A stretch of DNA of 64,000 bases from positions 35,504,001 through 35,568,000 of the forward strand of contig NC_081826.1 in assembly GCF_030867095.1 (NCBI RefSeq), read 5' to 3'. Made by a program: the position numbers and the translations under genes. The notes under the pieces are model-generated. The model had not been told where the DNA came from. It did not search any database and was given only the letters and a program-made list of their open reading frames with translations. The stretch's first letter is position 1; each line of letters starts with the position of its first letter. The stretch is from Alligator mississippiensis (lineage: Eukaryota; Chordata; Crocodylia; Alligatoridae). Below, piece after piece: positions 13,222 through 25,785 of this stretch.

Positions 13222-13239
13222 ATCCTGGATAAGCCCCCA
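13222..13239 (-). other. Retroviral primer-binding site, tRNA-Pro type
   Basis: Three bases after the CA end of the LTR the minus strand has an 18-base site, TGGGGGCTTATCCAGGAT, that resembles the tRNA-Pro primer site of gammaretroviruses; the differences sit mostly at former CpG positions. This placement is what decides that the preceding unit is an LTR and gives its orientation. Confidence 0.75.
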
Positions 13240-13242
13240 AAA

Positions 13243-14458
13243 TGTAGCCCAGGTGTACACAAGTTTGTACTCCCCTCTCCAATTGAGGGAATTATTGGCA
13301 GGGCAGTGAGCTGGGGAGGGACACAGCTGCCCAGCGGCCACCTCTGTCCCCTATAGAGTCAGGCCCAGTCAATCAATTACTTAACTATATACACGTTTAT
13401 TATTACAACAAAACCATTAAATGGGAAGAATATGGTTTTATATATATATGACTATATACAAATTTACAAAAGGATAAACCCTATACAAATATAAACACTC
13501 AATTATTATTCAAAATGCAAATGAACAATAGAACAACCCAGAACAAAGGATATTGATTGAGCAACCTTAAAACTCTATTAATATACAAACTAATACTACA
13601 TCCTAGTCACATAAAATATAAGCTGCAGTCCACAAATATAATAATCAATCCTTAGACTACCTGGGTACCCTCTAGGACAGGGGGCCCACTCCCAAGGTAC
13701 AACTACAGGAAAGGAGGTGGGGAAAGAAAAAGGAGAGGGAGACCACAAAGACTCAGCCCTCACCTGTCACCAGGGAGCGGCCCATGTGGTTCTCCCTCAC
13801 GACCCTGGGGGCCCTCTCCTGTGGGGACCCTCTCTCCCAGGGTAACTTACTACTTCATGGCCCCAGAGGGCTACCTCTGGGTTGAGCTCCACTCCTCACT
13901 GGGCTTTCCCACCACCCATCTCCACTGCTGCCAGCCTGGCCTAGGGCCACACGCACTGCCATGTGTAGCTGAACCATGCCTTGGCCGCTTGCTAGGGGTT
14001 GCAGACCTGAGCTGCCTCGAGTGGCTCCCAGGGTCTGAACTCCTTGCACTGTGCTGCGCACTGAATGGGGCTGAGGCGTGGGTTCCGGCGAGTGAGTCTT
14101 CGGGGCTCTTCAGGGCAATGAGAAACACCCACTGGGCAGCTGTCCACTGGTTCTTCTCTGCACCTTCTTCCTTCTTCTCCATCCCCCCGATGGAGAAGAC
14201 ACGATGGAGAAGAACACGTCCCCGCGCATGCCTGGCACGCAGCTCCTTTTATTTGCTTCAGAGGCTCCGCCCCCAAAGTCTTGTCAGACCTGCAGAATAC
14301 AGGCTTCAATCAGGTCCGGGTGGCTCTTCCCCCATCCTCTGAGCAAGAGGCAGGGCCAGCCCCACCCAGACCTTACCTGATTGGTGGACAGGTTCCACCA
14401 ATCAAAATGAAGATTTTCCTAGCTCGTTTGAGCTGGCTGAATTGGTAAGCCTGCCACA
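13243..14458 (-). mobile_element. 5' LTR of a gammaretrovirus-like endogenous retrovirus
   Basis: On the minus strand the unit starts TGTGGCAGGC at 14458 and ends GGGCTACA at 13243, the TG...CA form with a short imperfect inverted repeat. It holds CCAAT-like motifs (near 14395-14402), a TATA-like AAATAAAAGG (about 14247), a GC-rich transcribed part, and AATAAA at about 13400 near an AT-rich stretch. A primer-binding site follows directly at 13222-13239. Length about 1.2 kb is long for an LTR but within range. No matching 3' LTR is in the window on this strand, so the provirus is broken. No intact viral gene is present. Confidence 0.72.
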
Positions 14459-14929
14459 CATCCATATAAATTAAAGCTTATCAGTTAGATTAGAACAGCA
14501 TCTAGTCTGGATGTAAATGGCCTGATGTGATGGACATTCCAGCTCTTGGGTAGGAGAGTTTGTCCAATGACTTATTATTTTTACTGTTAAAAGCTAACGC
14601 ATTATGTCATCTGATTTTGTCTAGCTGGCATTCCAGACATTTGAATGTTTGTGCCTTTTTTTCTGCTGGGCTAAAAATCAGGTCTGTTCTCCCTTGGTGA
14701 GTATTTAGTAGGGCTGTATGAAACAGAACCATTTCGTTTTCACTTCTGTTTCGATCATACCTTATTCTGTAAATAGTCCCCACACACAACTTGAGCTCCC
14801 CGCAAGAGGAGAGTCCAGGACTCTCTGTTGTTGTGGATATATATATCCCATTCTGCACTCTCCCCTACATGCTACACATGTAACATGTTACACTCTCCCC
14901 TACATTTTTATTTGTGCCTCTGTGGTGCA

Positions 14930-15090
14930 ACATTGTCTTTGGTGACTAGGCCACTTTCCTGGGATGTGAGAAATAGGTTTGAATCCATACTGCATCATTT
15001 GGAGAAGGAGCTTAAACTCAAGTTTCTCTCTGTCTCTTTTTTGGGGGGCAAGGACAGGCTTGGCTCAGCAGCCTAACTCGATGAGAGAGT
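14930..15090 (+). mobile_element. tRNA-derived SINE
   Basis: A-box-like TTGGTGACTAGG (14939-14950) and B-box GGTTTGAATCC (14976-14986) lie at tRNA spacing, with CTGGGATGTGAGAAAT between. Body length is not fixed. Confidence 0.6.
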
Positions 15091-15972
15091 TTACAGCTGA
15101 GAATCAGGAGTGGAATTAGGCATTTTCTTTGAATGGCTGGGTTTGGGTCCCATCCCCTCATTTCCAGATGGTCAGGATAAATAGGTCCCAGCCCAGCTGG
15201 CTAGAGCTCCATTCTAGGCACCTTGCTCTCTCCATGCCTTGTATACATTGTGTGACAGGGTATCTAAGTTAAAGCAGGTTTAAAAATTTAAATGTGCAGA
15301 TAAAAATTCTAATTAAAAAAAAAAGACTTTAGAAGGTATTTGTGTTTTGCTTGTCGCTTACAAAACAGTAACTTACAATGTGACACTCCTGTACGGAGAA
15401 GAGCACTGTATGAGCACATTCACTGCTAATGCAAAAATTCAGGAGATTATTCCATAGAACTTACAGTTAAATGGGACCCAAAATGCTTCATGGAGGGAGA
15501 AAATACTAGTTTTTCAGAGGGAAACCCAACAACTGATAGCAAAAGAAGAAAAAGAAAGATAGGCATGGAAGGAAAGATATATTTCTAGATGGGATTTGAC
15601 AACAATTTGAGAGAGGCTGATGTGCAGATGATACAGGCTGCTGGGATACAATGATTTTCTAAGTGGCCAGGACGAGAGGGAGGAATACACTTCTGTAGCT
15701 TCACCCTGGAGACAGAAGTCCTGGACTTTGTTCCTGGTCCTAGGACTGTTCATGCATTTTATCCAATTACTGCATTATCCAAAGTATAGGAGTGGTCCTG
15801 GGAGCTAAGACCAGAATCCACGCTTCCCAACTTTTCTGTAACTTAAGTACTAGGCAATAGCATAATGCTCCCTCTTGTGCTCTCTTTCTGTCTGGTCTCA
15901 TGAATTTTGAGTTCTTTTCTGCCAAGTGGAATAAGGGCTGCAGACCTGGTGAGAGCCCCACTGACCCAGCCT

Positions 15973-16120
15973 GTAACTTGGTGGCTGAGTAGTGCACTGT
16001 CATGGAGGAAGGAGACATGGGTACGAGCCCTCCTCAAACTAGGGAGGGCATGGAACCTAGGTGCTGCGCTTCCTGGGTGAATGCTCTGACAATTAGGCTG
16101 TTGTGCAAAGATAAGAGTGA
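15973..16120 (+). mobile_element. tRNA-derived SINE
   Basis: A-box-like TGGTGGCTGAGTAG (15979-15992) and B-box GGGTACGAGCCC (16019-16030). The anticodon-like middle GTCATGGAGGAAGGAG parallels the other copies. Not a functional tRNA because the acceptor ends do not pair. Confidence 0.5.
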
Positions 16121-19100
16121 GCCCCTTGTTTAGGTCTTTGAAAGACAGGTTTTAGGCACATACCTTTTGAAGAGTCTTCTCCAGGCTATGGATCCCAAAC
16201 AGATGGAAGTGCCTCTTTCAAGGCCATAGTCAAGTAAGTCCCAGGGATTGGTGGGATGTCATGCACCTTCCTGTGCACTTTGCCTCCTACTGGCTAGCTC
16301 TTGGCAGCTTCCCTGTGGGCATCCAGCTTCATTTGGATCCCATTTGGAGGTACTAACCCCATAAATCTTACATGTCTGCTTTAGGGTTCTGGATGGTATT
16401 CCTAGACTACCCATCTAAGGACAGATTATCTCAGCACTCCAGCAATCTTGAAGGAGCTCACTCCTAGCCTTATCGTGGCAAAACCTAAGATTACAGTGTT
16501 TCAAGACTCAGGAGAGAGCCCATCACTTTTCCTGGGCATTTGCCTAAGAACAAGAAGTCCTGGGTGGAAAGGATATGGAAAACAAGACAGTGTCTTGTTT
16601 TTTGTTCAGTCTGTGATGTGGCATTACAGCCATGCTTTGTTTGTTGAATTTTCTGTGTACTTTACACAGTAAAACAAAGCAAAGTGCACATTAGAATTCA
16701 CCGAGGCATGGTGTTTAGATGTAACTAATCCGAGAAACAGATTACCTACTGCTGCTGATTTTAATTGTAGGGTCAGTATTTACGTATATACATGCATATG
16801 TACAATGCCAAAACCATGGCATCAACAGGGAACCAACATAATGGCTATCTCTGGTGTTGGGGACAAGAGACCCAATTACAAGATTAGAGGCCCATTGAAC
16901 TGCATTGACGCATACTGCAAAGTTGTGTTTAGGAAAGCAGTGCTGTTGAGGTAGGAAGAAGACAATCTGTCAGATGCTCATGAGTCTGTTGCCTGAGGCA
17001 GTAATTCACATTTCAAGTGTGAAACAGACACACATTAACTGTCGCAGCATCACGTGGCTGGCAGTGCAGCACTTTGCCCAGTCTGTGGCTCATCACCAAA
17101 GAGAATAACATGAGGAAAAGTGCTGCCTAGGCAAAACTGAAGGGAAATAATCAGCAAACACAAGGGCTTAATTGTAGCACTGAATAAGCAAGTGAAGTTA
17201 GCGCTACAGCTCTGCAAATAACTGCGCTTTCCAGTGTTCTGGACAAGCCAAAGGGGAAAAAAAATCCTTTCAGGTCACCCTGAAATTAAAATTTTCCTAG
17301 TTTTGTTCCCCCTCATCCCCTTCAGCAACATGCTGAGTCAAACAGTTTTGCTAGGTCAAAGACAGCTTGCTTCTATGAGTTGATAACAATTGTCTGTTAA
17401 GCTGAAGTGAAGCTACTAATTGGCTGTAAAGCAGAGACCTGTAATAGCAAAGCTCCTGCTTGTTTAACAAATTGACCCCTCAGTGACTAAACCCTGGGCC
17501 TGAGTCCCCAGTTGAAGTCGATGGGAAATAAGGACCAGGGAAAGGATTATCTTCTTCTCACCCTCCCCTGTGTTGCACCACTGTGGGTCATGCTTATTTC
17601 CTATTTAAAATATAAGCCTGTTGGAGCAGAGCCTAGATGATGTTTGTATGATATCAGACTCCCTGGCTGGGAGAGCTGCAAACTGCTGATAGAAATGCTA
17701 ATAGTGCTGTGCAGAGTGGCACAGGCAGGTGGGGCACCTTACAGGTGAATGAAAGCAGGGAGGTGCACGGCCCCTTCTCTCAGCTTGTTCAGTGGGGAGT
17801 CCCATGGGAAGAGGTAGGTGCCTTTAGGTAGGTGCTGGGGATGTCTCTTCTTAGAGGAGAGAGCTTGACAGGGCTAATTTGGGGAGCGTTGAGGGATGGG
17901 AGACTGGAATAACTGTATTTAGAAATGCCTCAGTGCAGAGTGTTAAGGGTTAGGGGCTTTGGAAATGAACATGGCTGATAAATACAGCAGTCTAGAGCTT
18001 GGGTCACCTCTGCTGTGCTCCACTTAGGATGTGGAGTGAAGGACATGGTATTCAGCCATCTTGGCAGCCCCCTCCTCTTTTTGGGGGCAGAACCAATCTC
18101 TGTGGCCAGCAGTGGATCAGTCTGTCTTTGTGCCACATGGGGAGGAACCCCTATCCTTTGTTTCAGCAGCCACAGAGCAAGGCAGTAGGGAGAGATCCCC
18201 TGACTCCAGTCCACATCAGTGTCATTGGCTCTTCAGAGAGAATGGTCAGGGGCCTACTGGCTTCCTCCCGGCTTTGTGCCAGTGTAAAACAGCCAGGGAA
18301 AAGAGCTGATATGCTTGTTCTCAGTTCACAGCCAGGACACAGCATAATCATTCCTGAGTGATCAGGCTGCTACATTTTGTACATGATGAAACCAATAAGT
18401 CCTCTAAAAGTCCTAGTAAGAAAAAATTACAGTAATCAAGCCTTCAGCTCAGAAGTGCATGTGTCATTGGTGTGAAGTCAGGATGAAATCAGGGCACAGC
18501 CAGCACATATGGTACAGGAGGGAAAATGTTACTGTTTCCAACATATGGCCGGCCATAGAAAGAGCTAATATGTAAATCACATCAGGATGCTTGAACCAAG
18601 AACTAATTGCTTCCAAAATGATCCCCTTGATACTGAGCACATGGGTATATAATCAGATACTGAGACTTCTTGTTGTATTGGCCCTCCTCAACAAGACCCC
18701 TTCCTTTTTCAGGTCAGGAAAGGCATGGCTAAATTTCTAAATTTCTAATCACTTGGAAAGAAAACAAGGGTGCAAGGCATGTATTTGCATTGTCTGAAGA
18801 ACATTCTTGTTCCTTACCTTTTACCTGTCTTTTCACTCATAAACACTTTGAGGTAGAGCATAGGCCATATCTGCACATGGCACAATTGCATGTCTCTTTA
18901 GTATAAATAAAGAAATGTTTAGTATAAATGTTAAAACATTGACCCTAAGTATTGGGAAGATCTCACTCATGATCATTGCACCTTGAAAAGCCTCATCCAT
19001 ACTGGAGCTACGGTCTATGAGGGGAGGAGAACTACTGATGGAGAGCAGAAGCACAAACAGCATGAGTCTTGCAACATCTGCTGTTGATCAAGCAACCCAA

Positions 19101-19926
19101 AGTGGCATCTCTTGCTTAGTGTGCCACAGACTGTTCAAAGCACAAATTAACCTTATCAGTCAGTCACTCGCATGCTGACAGAAACCAAACCAACCGGTGA
19201 TGTCATCAAGGTCATCGTCAACTTCGAAGGACAAACAACAATTAAAACAACTGCCCTTCCCCTCACCCCAATCTTGCTTAGTGCCTAGTCAGACTTGTAG
19301 GTAGAAGGCTTTTGGATGACTCTGTTCTTTGAGTCTGCTGGAAAATATTTGTGGATCTTCCAAAGAATGTCTAGAAGAATCTACTTTTCCATCTCCAAGA
19401 GACACATTTGTAGAGACATCTGGACAGGTGTCTCTAAGCTGTCTGGACAGAAGAGTGCTCCTTTTGCCCCCTGAGCTCATAACCAGAAGTAGTACAAAGC
19501 ATGCTTTAGAAGGAACTTTACAACCCAACTTTAGCAATAGATGCATTCAATAGTGACAGACTTTTTGACTGTGCCCCCTCAGACCACTGGTGTGGCTAGC
19601 AGTCTCTTTATAGAACTAGGGGCATCTTTACATCTGCTCCAGGGGTGGCGGGGGAAGCTGACGGCTGCTTTCAGTTGATCCAGCTGTATATGAGTTCCTG
19701 GTTATCTGGGTGGGAAGTTAGAAGGGTTTAGGAACTCTGTGGAGGCTGTTGAGCCTTAATCATGCTAGGCTCACTCAAACTACAGCTGTCTTTCCCTGGA
19801 GAAGTGGAGGGGACAATGTTTTAGTGACTCCCAGTTGTAGTCCTGCCATAGCCATGACTTCCTCAAGCAATTGATTACCAGTTGGATGACACGACCAAAG
19901 CTAATAATTATACAGGCTCTTTAGAT
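16121..19926. other. No gene recognised
   Basis: Unique-looking intergenic DNA. A decayed SINE/LINE-like tail may lie at 17600-17720 (TATAAGCCTGTTGGAGCAGA) but is too weak to define. Open frames at 17930-18361 have no recognisable domain. Confidence 0.5.
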
Positions 19927-19987
19927 AGGATTTCTTCGTATGAAGGAAGGATGTTTAGGATTTCTTCGTATGAAGGAAGGATGTTTA
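19927..19987. repeat. Perfect 30-bp tandem duplication
   Basis: The unit AGGATTTCTTCGTATGAAGG plus AAGGATGTTT occurs twice without a mismatch (19927-19956 and 19957-19986). Each unit holds the palindrome-like CTTCGTATGAAG. Confidence 0.95.
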
Positions 19988-20065
19988 ACTTATGCTGGGA
20001 ATTATTGAAAGTATTGTAGTTCTTTAATTCTAATGAATAGTTACTAAATGTGGGATAATCCTTAT

Positions 20066-20903
20066 GGCTAAGTACAGATATTAGGGGGGCATTAGGGGGA
20101 GGTTAAATTGATTCAAAATGGCTGCCTGATATCAGATAAGTCAGGATTGGGGAGGCTAGTGGGGGGGGCTTGGGGAGTCCACTAGGGGATAGGGGGGAGG
20201 TGTGACCCATGACAGGTGGGGGGCAGGGGCGACCTGCAGGTGGTGTGAGCAGGGCAGGTGCAAACCACAGGTGGGGTTGGGGGGCAGGCATGACCCACGG
20301 CTGGAGCGGGAGGAGCCGGGGCAACCAACAGGTAGGGTGGGCAGGGCAGGCACAACCTGTGAAGGGTTGGGCAGCAGGCACAATTCACGGGTGGGGTGGG
20401 GGGCAGGTGTGGTCCACGGGTAGGGTGACCCCCACCTGAGCAAACCTACACCTTCATCCCTCCTCCCCCCCCAGGACTTCCTTGCTTGGCTTTGGCAGTG
20501 GGGAACACTGATAAAAGGCACCCATAGCAGCTTGTGAGATGGGAGTTGAGAGGGCTGGCTGGTGGGGGGGGGTGGCCAAAAAAATATCCCAATGGGGGTG
20601 GGGGCTGAGGCGGGGGCCAGTAGCTGGGGTTTTCCCATCCCTGGGGCTACACAGGAAAGTGGACCGAAGTTCCGTGCACTGGTTTGACCTAAAAATTGAA
20701 TAAGTTTGATACTACATAGTTCTGCAATGTTTAGACTGGTTTGTGTGCATGGAACTTCTGTACAGTTACAGGTTTAGACTAATTGCCAGTCACTGAGACC
20801 AGTTCCATAAGTGTAAGGTTGGTACCAGGACAAGGTAAGTTTAAATAGGGCAACCATTTTAAACTCTATTTAACCTCCCCAAATCAAATGTCTGTACTTA
20901 GCC
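20066..20903. mobile_element. Harbinger-like MITE, 838 bp
   Basis: Left end GGCTAAGTACAGATATT and inverted right end GGCTAAGTACAGACATT; imperfect terminal repeats extend about 70 bases (both include GGGGAGGTTAAAT and AAAATGG). TAT flanks both sides (20063-20065, 20904-20906), a 3-bp duplication as in PIF/Harbinger. The core holds a G-rich minisatellite (20201-20425). The right half shares GTTACAGGTTTA with the elements at 24458 and 50640. Confidence 0.7.
20201..20425. repeat. G-rich minisatellite, unit about 40 bp
   Basis: Degenerate units built of GGTGGGGGGCAGG and GACCCACGG-type blocks repeat five or six times inside the Harbinger-like element. Long open frames through it are a by-product of the periodic G/C-rich sequence. 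Confidence 0.7.
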
Positions 20904-22263
20904 TATGTGGCAAGACATATAGCTTTTCTCACCATACCTGTCTGTCCAGAGGACCAGCTATAGTAAGTCCTTCAGAACAAAGGAACAGGAAAGATGGTTA
21001 CACTTGAATGATTTTCCAACATTTATTATTCTTGTGCCTCCTCTGATTGGAAAATCTGAAATGCATCAGTATTGAACAGAAAAAATAGAAAAATATGGTA
21101 CATATTGAGATTCCTGTAATGATATTTAGGTAATTTTCCAAGGCAGTTATGAAACAACAAAATGGCTGCCCATGCTGTACATCTGCAAGAAAGTGGGTAC
21201 TTCAGGGAACAGTGAAGGCAGCATTTTTTAACATACCCATTGTTTTGTGCACATGCTTTCCAGTGTGTGACTGTACTGAGCACGCAAACAACATGGCTAC
21301 ACAGCTATTGGTGTGCATCAAAGAAGAATGATGTTCTGTAAGGGGGGGGGGTTGTGCCATGTTGTGAAATTCACTGTAGGATTATGCCACAATACAGTCA
21401 GAACTGAGTGGCTCAATGGAATATTGAGGGAGAAGGTTGGTGGGTGGAGACAGTTGAAGGAGTAGATGGAGAAGTTAAAAAATGGCTGCATGTCCACAGC
21501 GAATAAAACCCAGGCAGGACCCCCCAACACAGCTACGAAGGAGAAGGAAGACATTGCCAAGGTCAAAACCTCTGTGTGCCAAGGTGAGTAAGCATTCCTG
21601 AACTAGTAGTGGAAGGAGGCCTAAGTACTGGCAGTAGCCATGCCATTTTGCATGATTGCCTGAATTACTAGAAAGTGTATGTCCATTGAGTGCCAAAGTA
21701 ACTGATAAGGTGTGCATAAACAACAGTCTGGGGAAGCATGCAACCAGTTTCTGGAATATATGTGGGACAAAGGTGAGGGGTTCCTCTCATGCCTCCTCAC
21801 AAGGCCAGTGTCCTTGAATATAATCTCAAGAACAAAAGGCAGTGCATGCAGAGGAAATGCACATCATTGCTGCTGCCCCAAAATTTCTGCACTTGATCAT
21901 CTTGCTCACCCTTTTTTGTGATTGCATGAAACCATGCTTTGTCCACTTCATGGCACATGGGTATATAATCAAGAACACCTACTGCCATGTTGTTCAAAAC
22001 CACCTGAAGCCAGCTATTTAAGCAAGGTGTAATTCTCTAGTATAACAGTGCAAAGGCACACAGTGCACATGTGACTGTTGAGACCAGGCTTCGAAATCTT
22101 ACCACATCTGCTCTACAGTCCAGATATTCCACCCAGTGAATGGTGACTCTGTAGAGAAGTGATGTAGTCCAATGAATGACTGTTGCACACAAAATGGTTT
22201 TATTTTGAAATTCCCATTCGTTTCTGAAACAGTCTCATAATTTTTAACTAATTTGAAACCCTG
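20904..22263. other. No gene recognised
   Basis: Between a Harbinger-like element and an LTR. Contains a short G run at 21341-21350; otherwise I see nothing. Confidence 0.5.
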
Positions 22264-23303
22264 TGTGGCAGGCCAGTAGGAGGCGCTCCTGCATTGAACC
22301 ACCAATCTCACTGCCCCCAACCACATTCCAGGCTCCAAGTGCTTCCCTGGGGGGCGCCTCACATCCGGCCAACTCCCTTCCTGGAGCACATCTGCAATCC
22401 TGGGGGTAACGCCACCACCACCCAGAGTCTGGACTAGTTTGGGACCTGTGCTCTCTGGGAAACACAGACCTAGTAGTCCTTCAGTACTTGACCCACTGTG
22501 AGAACTTGGGGTGCTTCCCTCAGTCTGGAGCACAAATAATGGTTTCCCTTAGTCAGCTGAACCAAGGGGACCCCAAGGCATAATCTAAACCCTCTCCCAA
22601 TAAATCTCCCATTCTAGGTACAAAGGAGAACTTCATCAGTTACAAGGAGTAGGTTTGGAACAGGGTACAGGGTAGAGCAATATCAGAGAAATACCTCAGA
22701 GCAAACAGTGCTATGGTAGCCTTTGATCACACATCTGAATTACTGCAAGCTATATAACTAGTTAGACCTCAGGTAGCTTACTCACAAGTATCATCCAGAG
22801 GCAGGTGGAGATTCTCTCTGGAGGCAGGCAGTTAATTGATCATGAGTTTCAAGAGAGAGAGCAAGTATCAGATGGTCCCACTTCTCTCTGTGAGTTTTCA
22901 TCATGGCTACTGCCCCTCCTTCTGGGTAGTCCTTAACTCATATAGATCTTATGACCTCATTTACCTGATCCAATGAAGGCCAGCAACTGATGGCTGCCAG
23001 TCAACCAATTTGAAATGCATCATTGGTTGCTGGGTAGACTGGCGGGGTTCTTAACCCCCTCCCAGTCATGTTGACATTGCTTAGAACAATAGGGAGCTTA
23101 AGTCCCTCACTCAGGTGTGTGATGCCAGTCATGTAGACAGAGGGAGCAGGTTTCCCCTCCCCCTCAGGAATGTATCCAGTGCTGGTTACAACTCAGGGTT
23201 ACCTGAAGCAGATGGGATCAGTGGAGTTTGCCCTCTGCAGTGACCATGGTAACCAAATAGTCAGATAGCAGAGTTTGGAGAGACAGAGATGGTATTCTGC
23301 CAC
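22264..23303 (-). mobile_element. Solo LTR-like element, 1.04 kb
   Basis: The unit is bounded by TGTGGCAG and CTGCCACA, a perfect 8-bp inverted repeat of the LTR TG...CA type, and flanked by CCCTG and TCCTG, a 5-bp target duplication with one mismatch. On the minus strand a TATA-like CTATATGAGTTAAGG precedes a splice-site-free transcribed part with AATAAA-poor sequence; orientation is therefore tentative. The end TGTGGCAG is shared with the LTR at 14458, suggesting related retroviruses. No internal viral sequence remains. Confidence 0.65.
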
Positions 23304-23708
23304 ATCCTGCAATGAAGATACATGAAACACAAAAGTGTCCCAATTAAGGTGACATAGCACTTATGCTAGCATTTTCATCTGCAGAGTGCTTTTCAGGCAA
23401 ACTTACAATGTAAATCATGAGGCAGGAGGCTGGGGGAAAAGGAACAGAAAGTAGTTATAGCAAACACAATGACTCATTCTACACAAATCATAGTTTGTGA
23501 TCAGGGAGTATTTTTGACAAAGTTGCATGTTGCTAACCCTTTTGTTCTCAGCAGTTAGTCAATATTTTGGGGAGATGGAGGGGGTGCTTGTGGACTATTT
23601 CTATAAGGTGAGTCAAAGTTGTTTTTTTTTGTGCACAATCCTGTTTATTTCCAGAGAATGAACACAAAGGACTGTTGCCCTAAACACGGTAGAAACAAGC
23701 AACAGGAT

Positions 23709-24183
23709 GGGCACATCCAGATGAGCACACATGTACATTTCCCTGGGGACAAATAACAGCAGCACATACTTGTGCCACTGCTACTTGTCCCCAGGGGAAC
23801 ACCCCTGCACGTGCGCTCTGGTGCATGGCAAGTTGCCCCAGGTGAGGTAGGGGAGGCTGGGGCCAGAATTTGGGCTGGCCCCACCTGTGGTCCTCCTGGG
23901 GCTCTAGTGGTGGCAATCTAGCAGCAGGGAACTTGGCTGGCAATCAGGGTATGGCTCTAGCCGTCCAGGTTCTGGTTTTGGGCAGTGCATGTTGCTGTCA
24001 TGTGTGCTGCCCTGCTTTTTTGTAGCATGGATTTTGACACCAGGATCTCGCAGTGTCAACCCTCCCCCTGCGCTGCAAATTAGCAGTATAAGGGTGCCTG
24101 CAAGAGCAGCATGTGCAGTGGGTGGCACTGCAGACGGGTCTGCAGCACTGCATCCTGCATGTGTGCTCTCATCTGGACATGCC
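23709..24183. mobile_element. Inverted-repeat MITE, same family as 56499
   Basis: Left GGGCACATCCAGATGAGCAC and inverted right GGCATGTCCAGATGAGAGCA. The inside shares CGCTGCAAATTAGC and TGGCTCTAGCC with the element at 56499. Non-coding. Confidence 0.65.
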
Positions 24184-24457
24184 TGATATGGCTTCTTTGC
24201 ATCCAATTCCAAGCCTTTCTTAAAGCTCTTTGCCTTGACAGCCTAGTGCTATGCTACCTGTTCTTCTTTCATTTTCTTTTGCCTTTTTACTTCTGACACA
24301 TGCAGTTGCCACCCAGACTGAATTCACCCCATTCCCTTAATTTCTAGTGGGTCCCCAAGGCACCTCTCCTTATTCTGTATAATATAGGCCTTGCTCTTGC
24401 TTTCCTTGGGGACAGTGCTTCAGGTGGTTGCTGTTAGTGTTTCAGCTGCATCACTAA

Positions 24458-25785
24458 GGCTAGGGACAGAAAAAAAAAGCCTGAGCCTAAATTGATTCTT
24501 TGCAGGTTAGTCTACGCTGCACAGCTTAAACTGATTAATAACTGGACAGACATTAAACCAGGAAATGCAGCCACATGCTTGCAGTGGCTCAAGCCAGAAG
24601 CCAAGGGGTGCTAGAGCATGCCTGCCAGCCATTGCTAAAGCAGAGGGAAGAGAGACACCCTCCAAGGCTCTCACCCCTCCCTGCTGGAGCAGAGGGGGTA
24701 TGGCCAGGCACTAGCCTGGGGCTAGCAGGACACACAGGATGGCAGCCACCAACCGGAGGTGGGGGGGGAGCTGCTGCCAGACTGAGGAGTGGAGATGGGG
24801 AAAAAGTCCTTTCTCTGAAGCAAGCATGTATTGAGCACAACAATTTGCAAAGCATACAACAGGGAACTACCAAAACTCTTCACATAAACTAAGATACAGC
24901 CCAGTAAAACACAGCATACACAACTTACTCTAACTTAAAATGTAAAGCAGGAAGACAAGATAAAGCTTTGCGTAAGTCTTACTAATCCTGAGGGCAGAGT
25001 GTCTCCTTATAGCTAGACATTTAGAAAGGCTTTGTTTAGGCTTGACAGATTCTGCTTTATAATGTAAATGTAGCTCTCTGCATTCTTTGGTCTGCAATTT
25101 CCAGCCAGAAGCTGTCTGCAACTTCCCTTAACTCCAACTCCAACACATATGTGTGATAATGATTGTCAGCTCTTTGCCAACACTTCCTCTCAGTCTGGTC
25201 CTACAGGTCTTAGCTCTGGGCTCACAGGTGCAGGTCTTGCCTCTCTTCCCCCTCTGGGACTGCTGTGGAATTAATCCCCTACCTGGCTGCAGGCAAGCTA
25301 GACAGAGGGAGGAATTAACTCTGTCTCTGGCTGCAGGAAAGCCATGGAGGTGCAGCTGGGGCTGACAGACCCCAGCTGCAGTCCACAGGATTTGCCAGCA
25401 GCCGGGGTGGGGGAGTGGGGCGGGAAGGGACGGAGGGTGGAATTCGTATTGGGGCCAGGGTCTGGCCACACCCTACCCCTAGTCTGGCTACAGACCAGAG
25501 GGGAGGGGCCAGTCCTGCTGTGGAACAGGGAGCCCCACCCAGCCCAGAGAGCATGCTGGGGGTCTCTGATTTAACTTAAACCAGCAAGGGGTCTGGGACA
25601 GACATTGCATAAATCAGTTTCAGCCAAATCAGTTAAGTCTGATACTACATTCAACAAGGTTTATCTCAAACCAGTTTTGGCCATTTTCAAGCTAGTTTAT
25701 GTGCACTAAATGTCTGTTCTGTTACAGGTTTAAACCAGTTTCTGATCACTTAAGCCAGTGTAATGTGTAATGTCTGTGCCTAGCC
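24458..25785. mobile_element. Harbinger-like element, 1.3 kb, non-coding
   Basis: Left end GGCTAGGGACAGA and inverted right end GGCTAGGCACAGACATTA, with TAA and TAG as 3-bp flanks. The right part has GTTCTGTTACAGGTTTAAAC, shared with 20066 and 50640. The middle is GC-rich and unrelated to the other copies. No transposase frame. Confidence 0.6.

Noticed and set aside
13821..14342. 173-codon open frame on the plus strand
   Set aside because: It runs antisense through the GC-rich part of the retroviral LTR and has no domain or splice context.
24458..25785. GC-rich open frames of 70-113 codons as genes
   Set aside because: They occur on both strands at once inside a MITE-like element and show no family resemblance.
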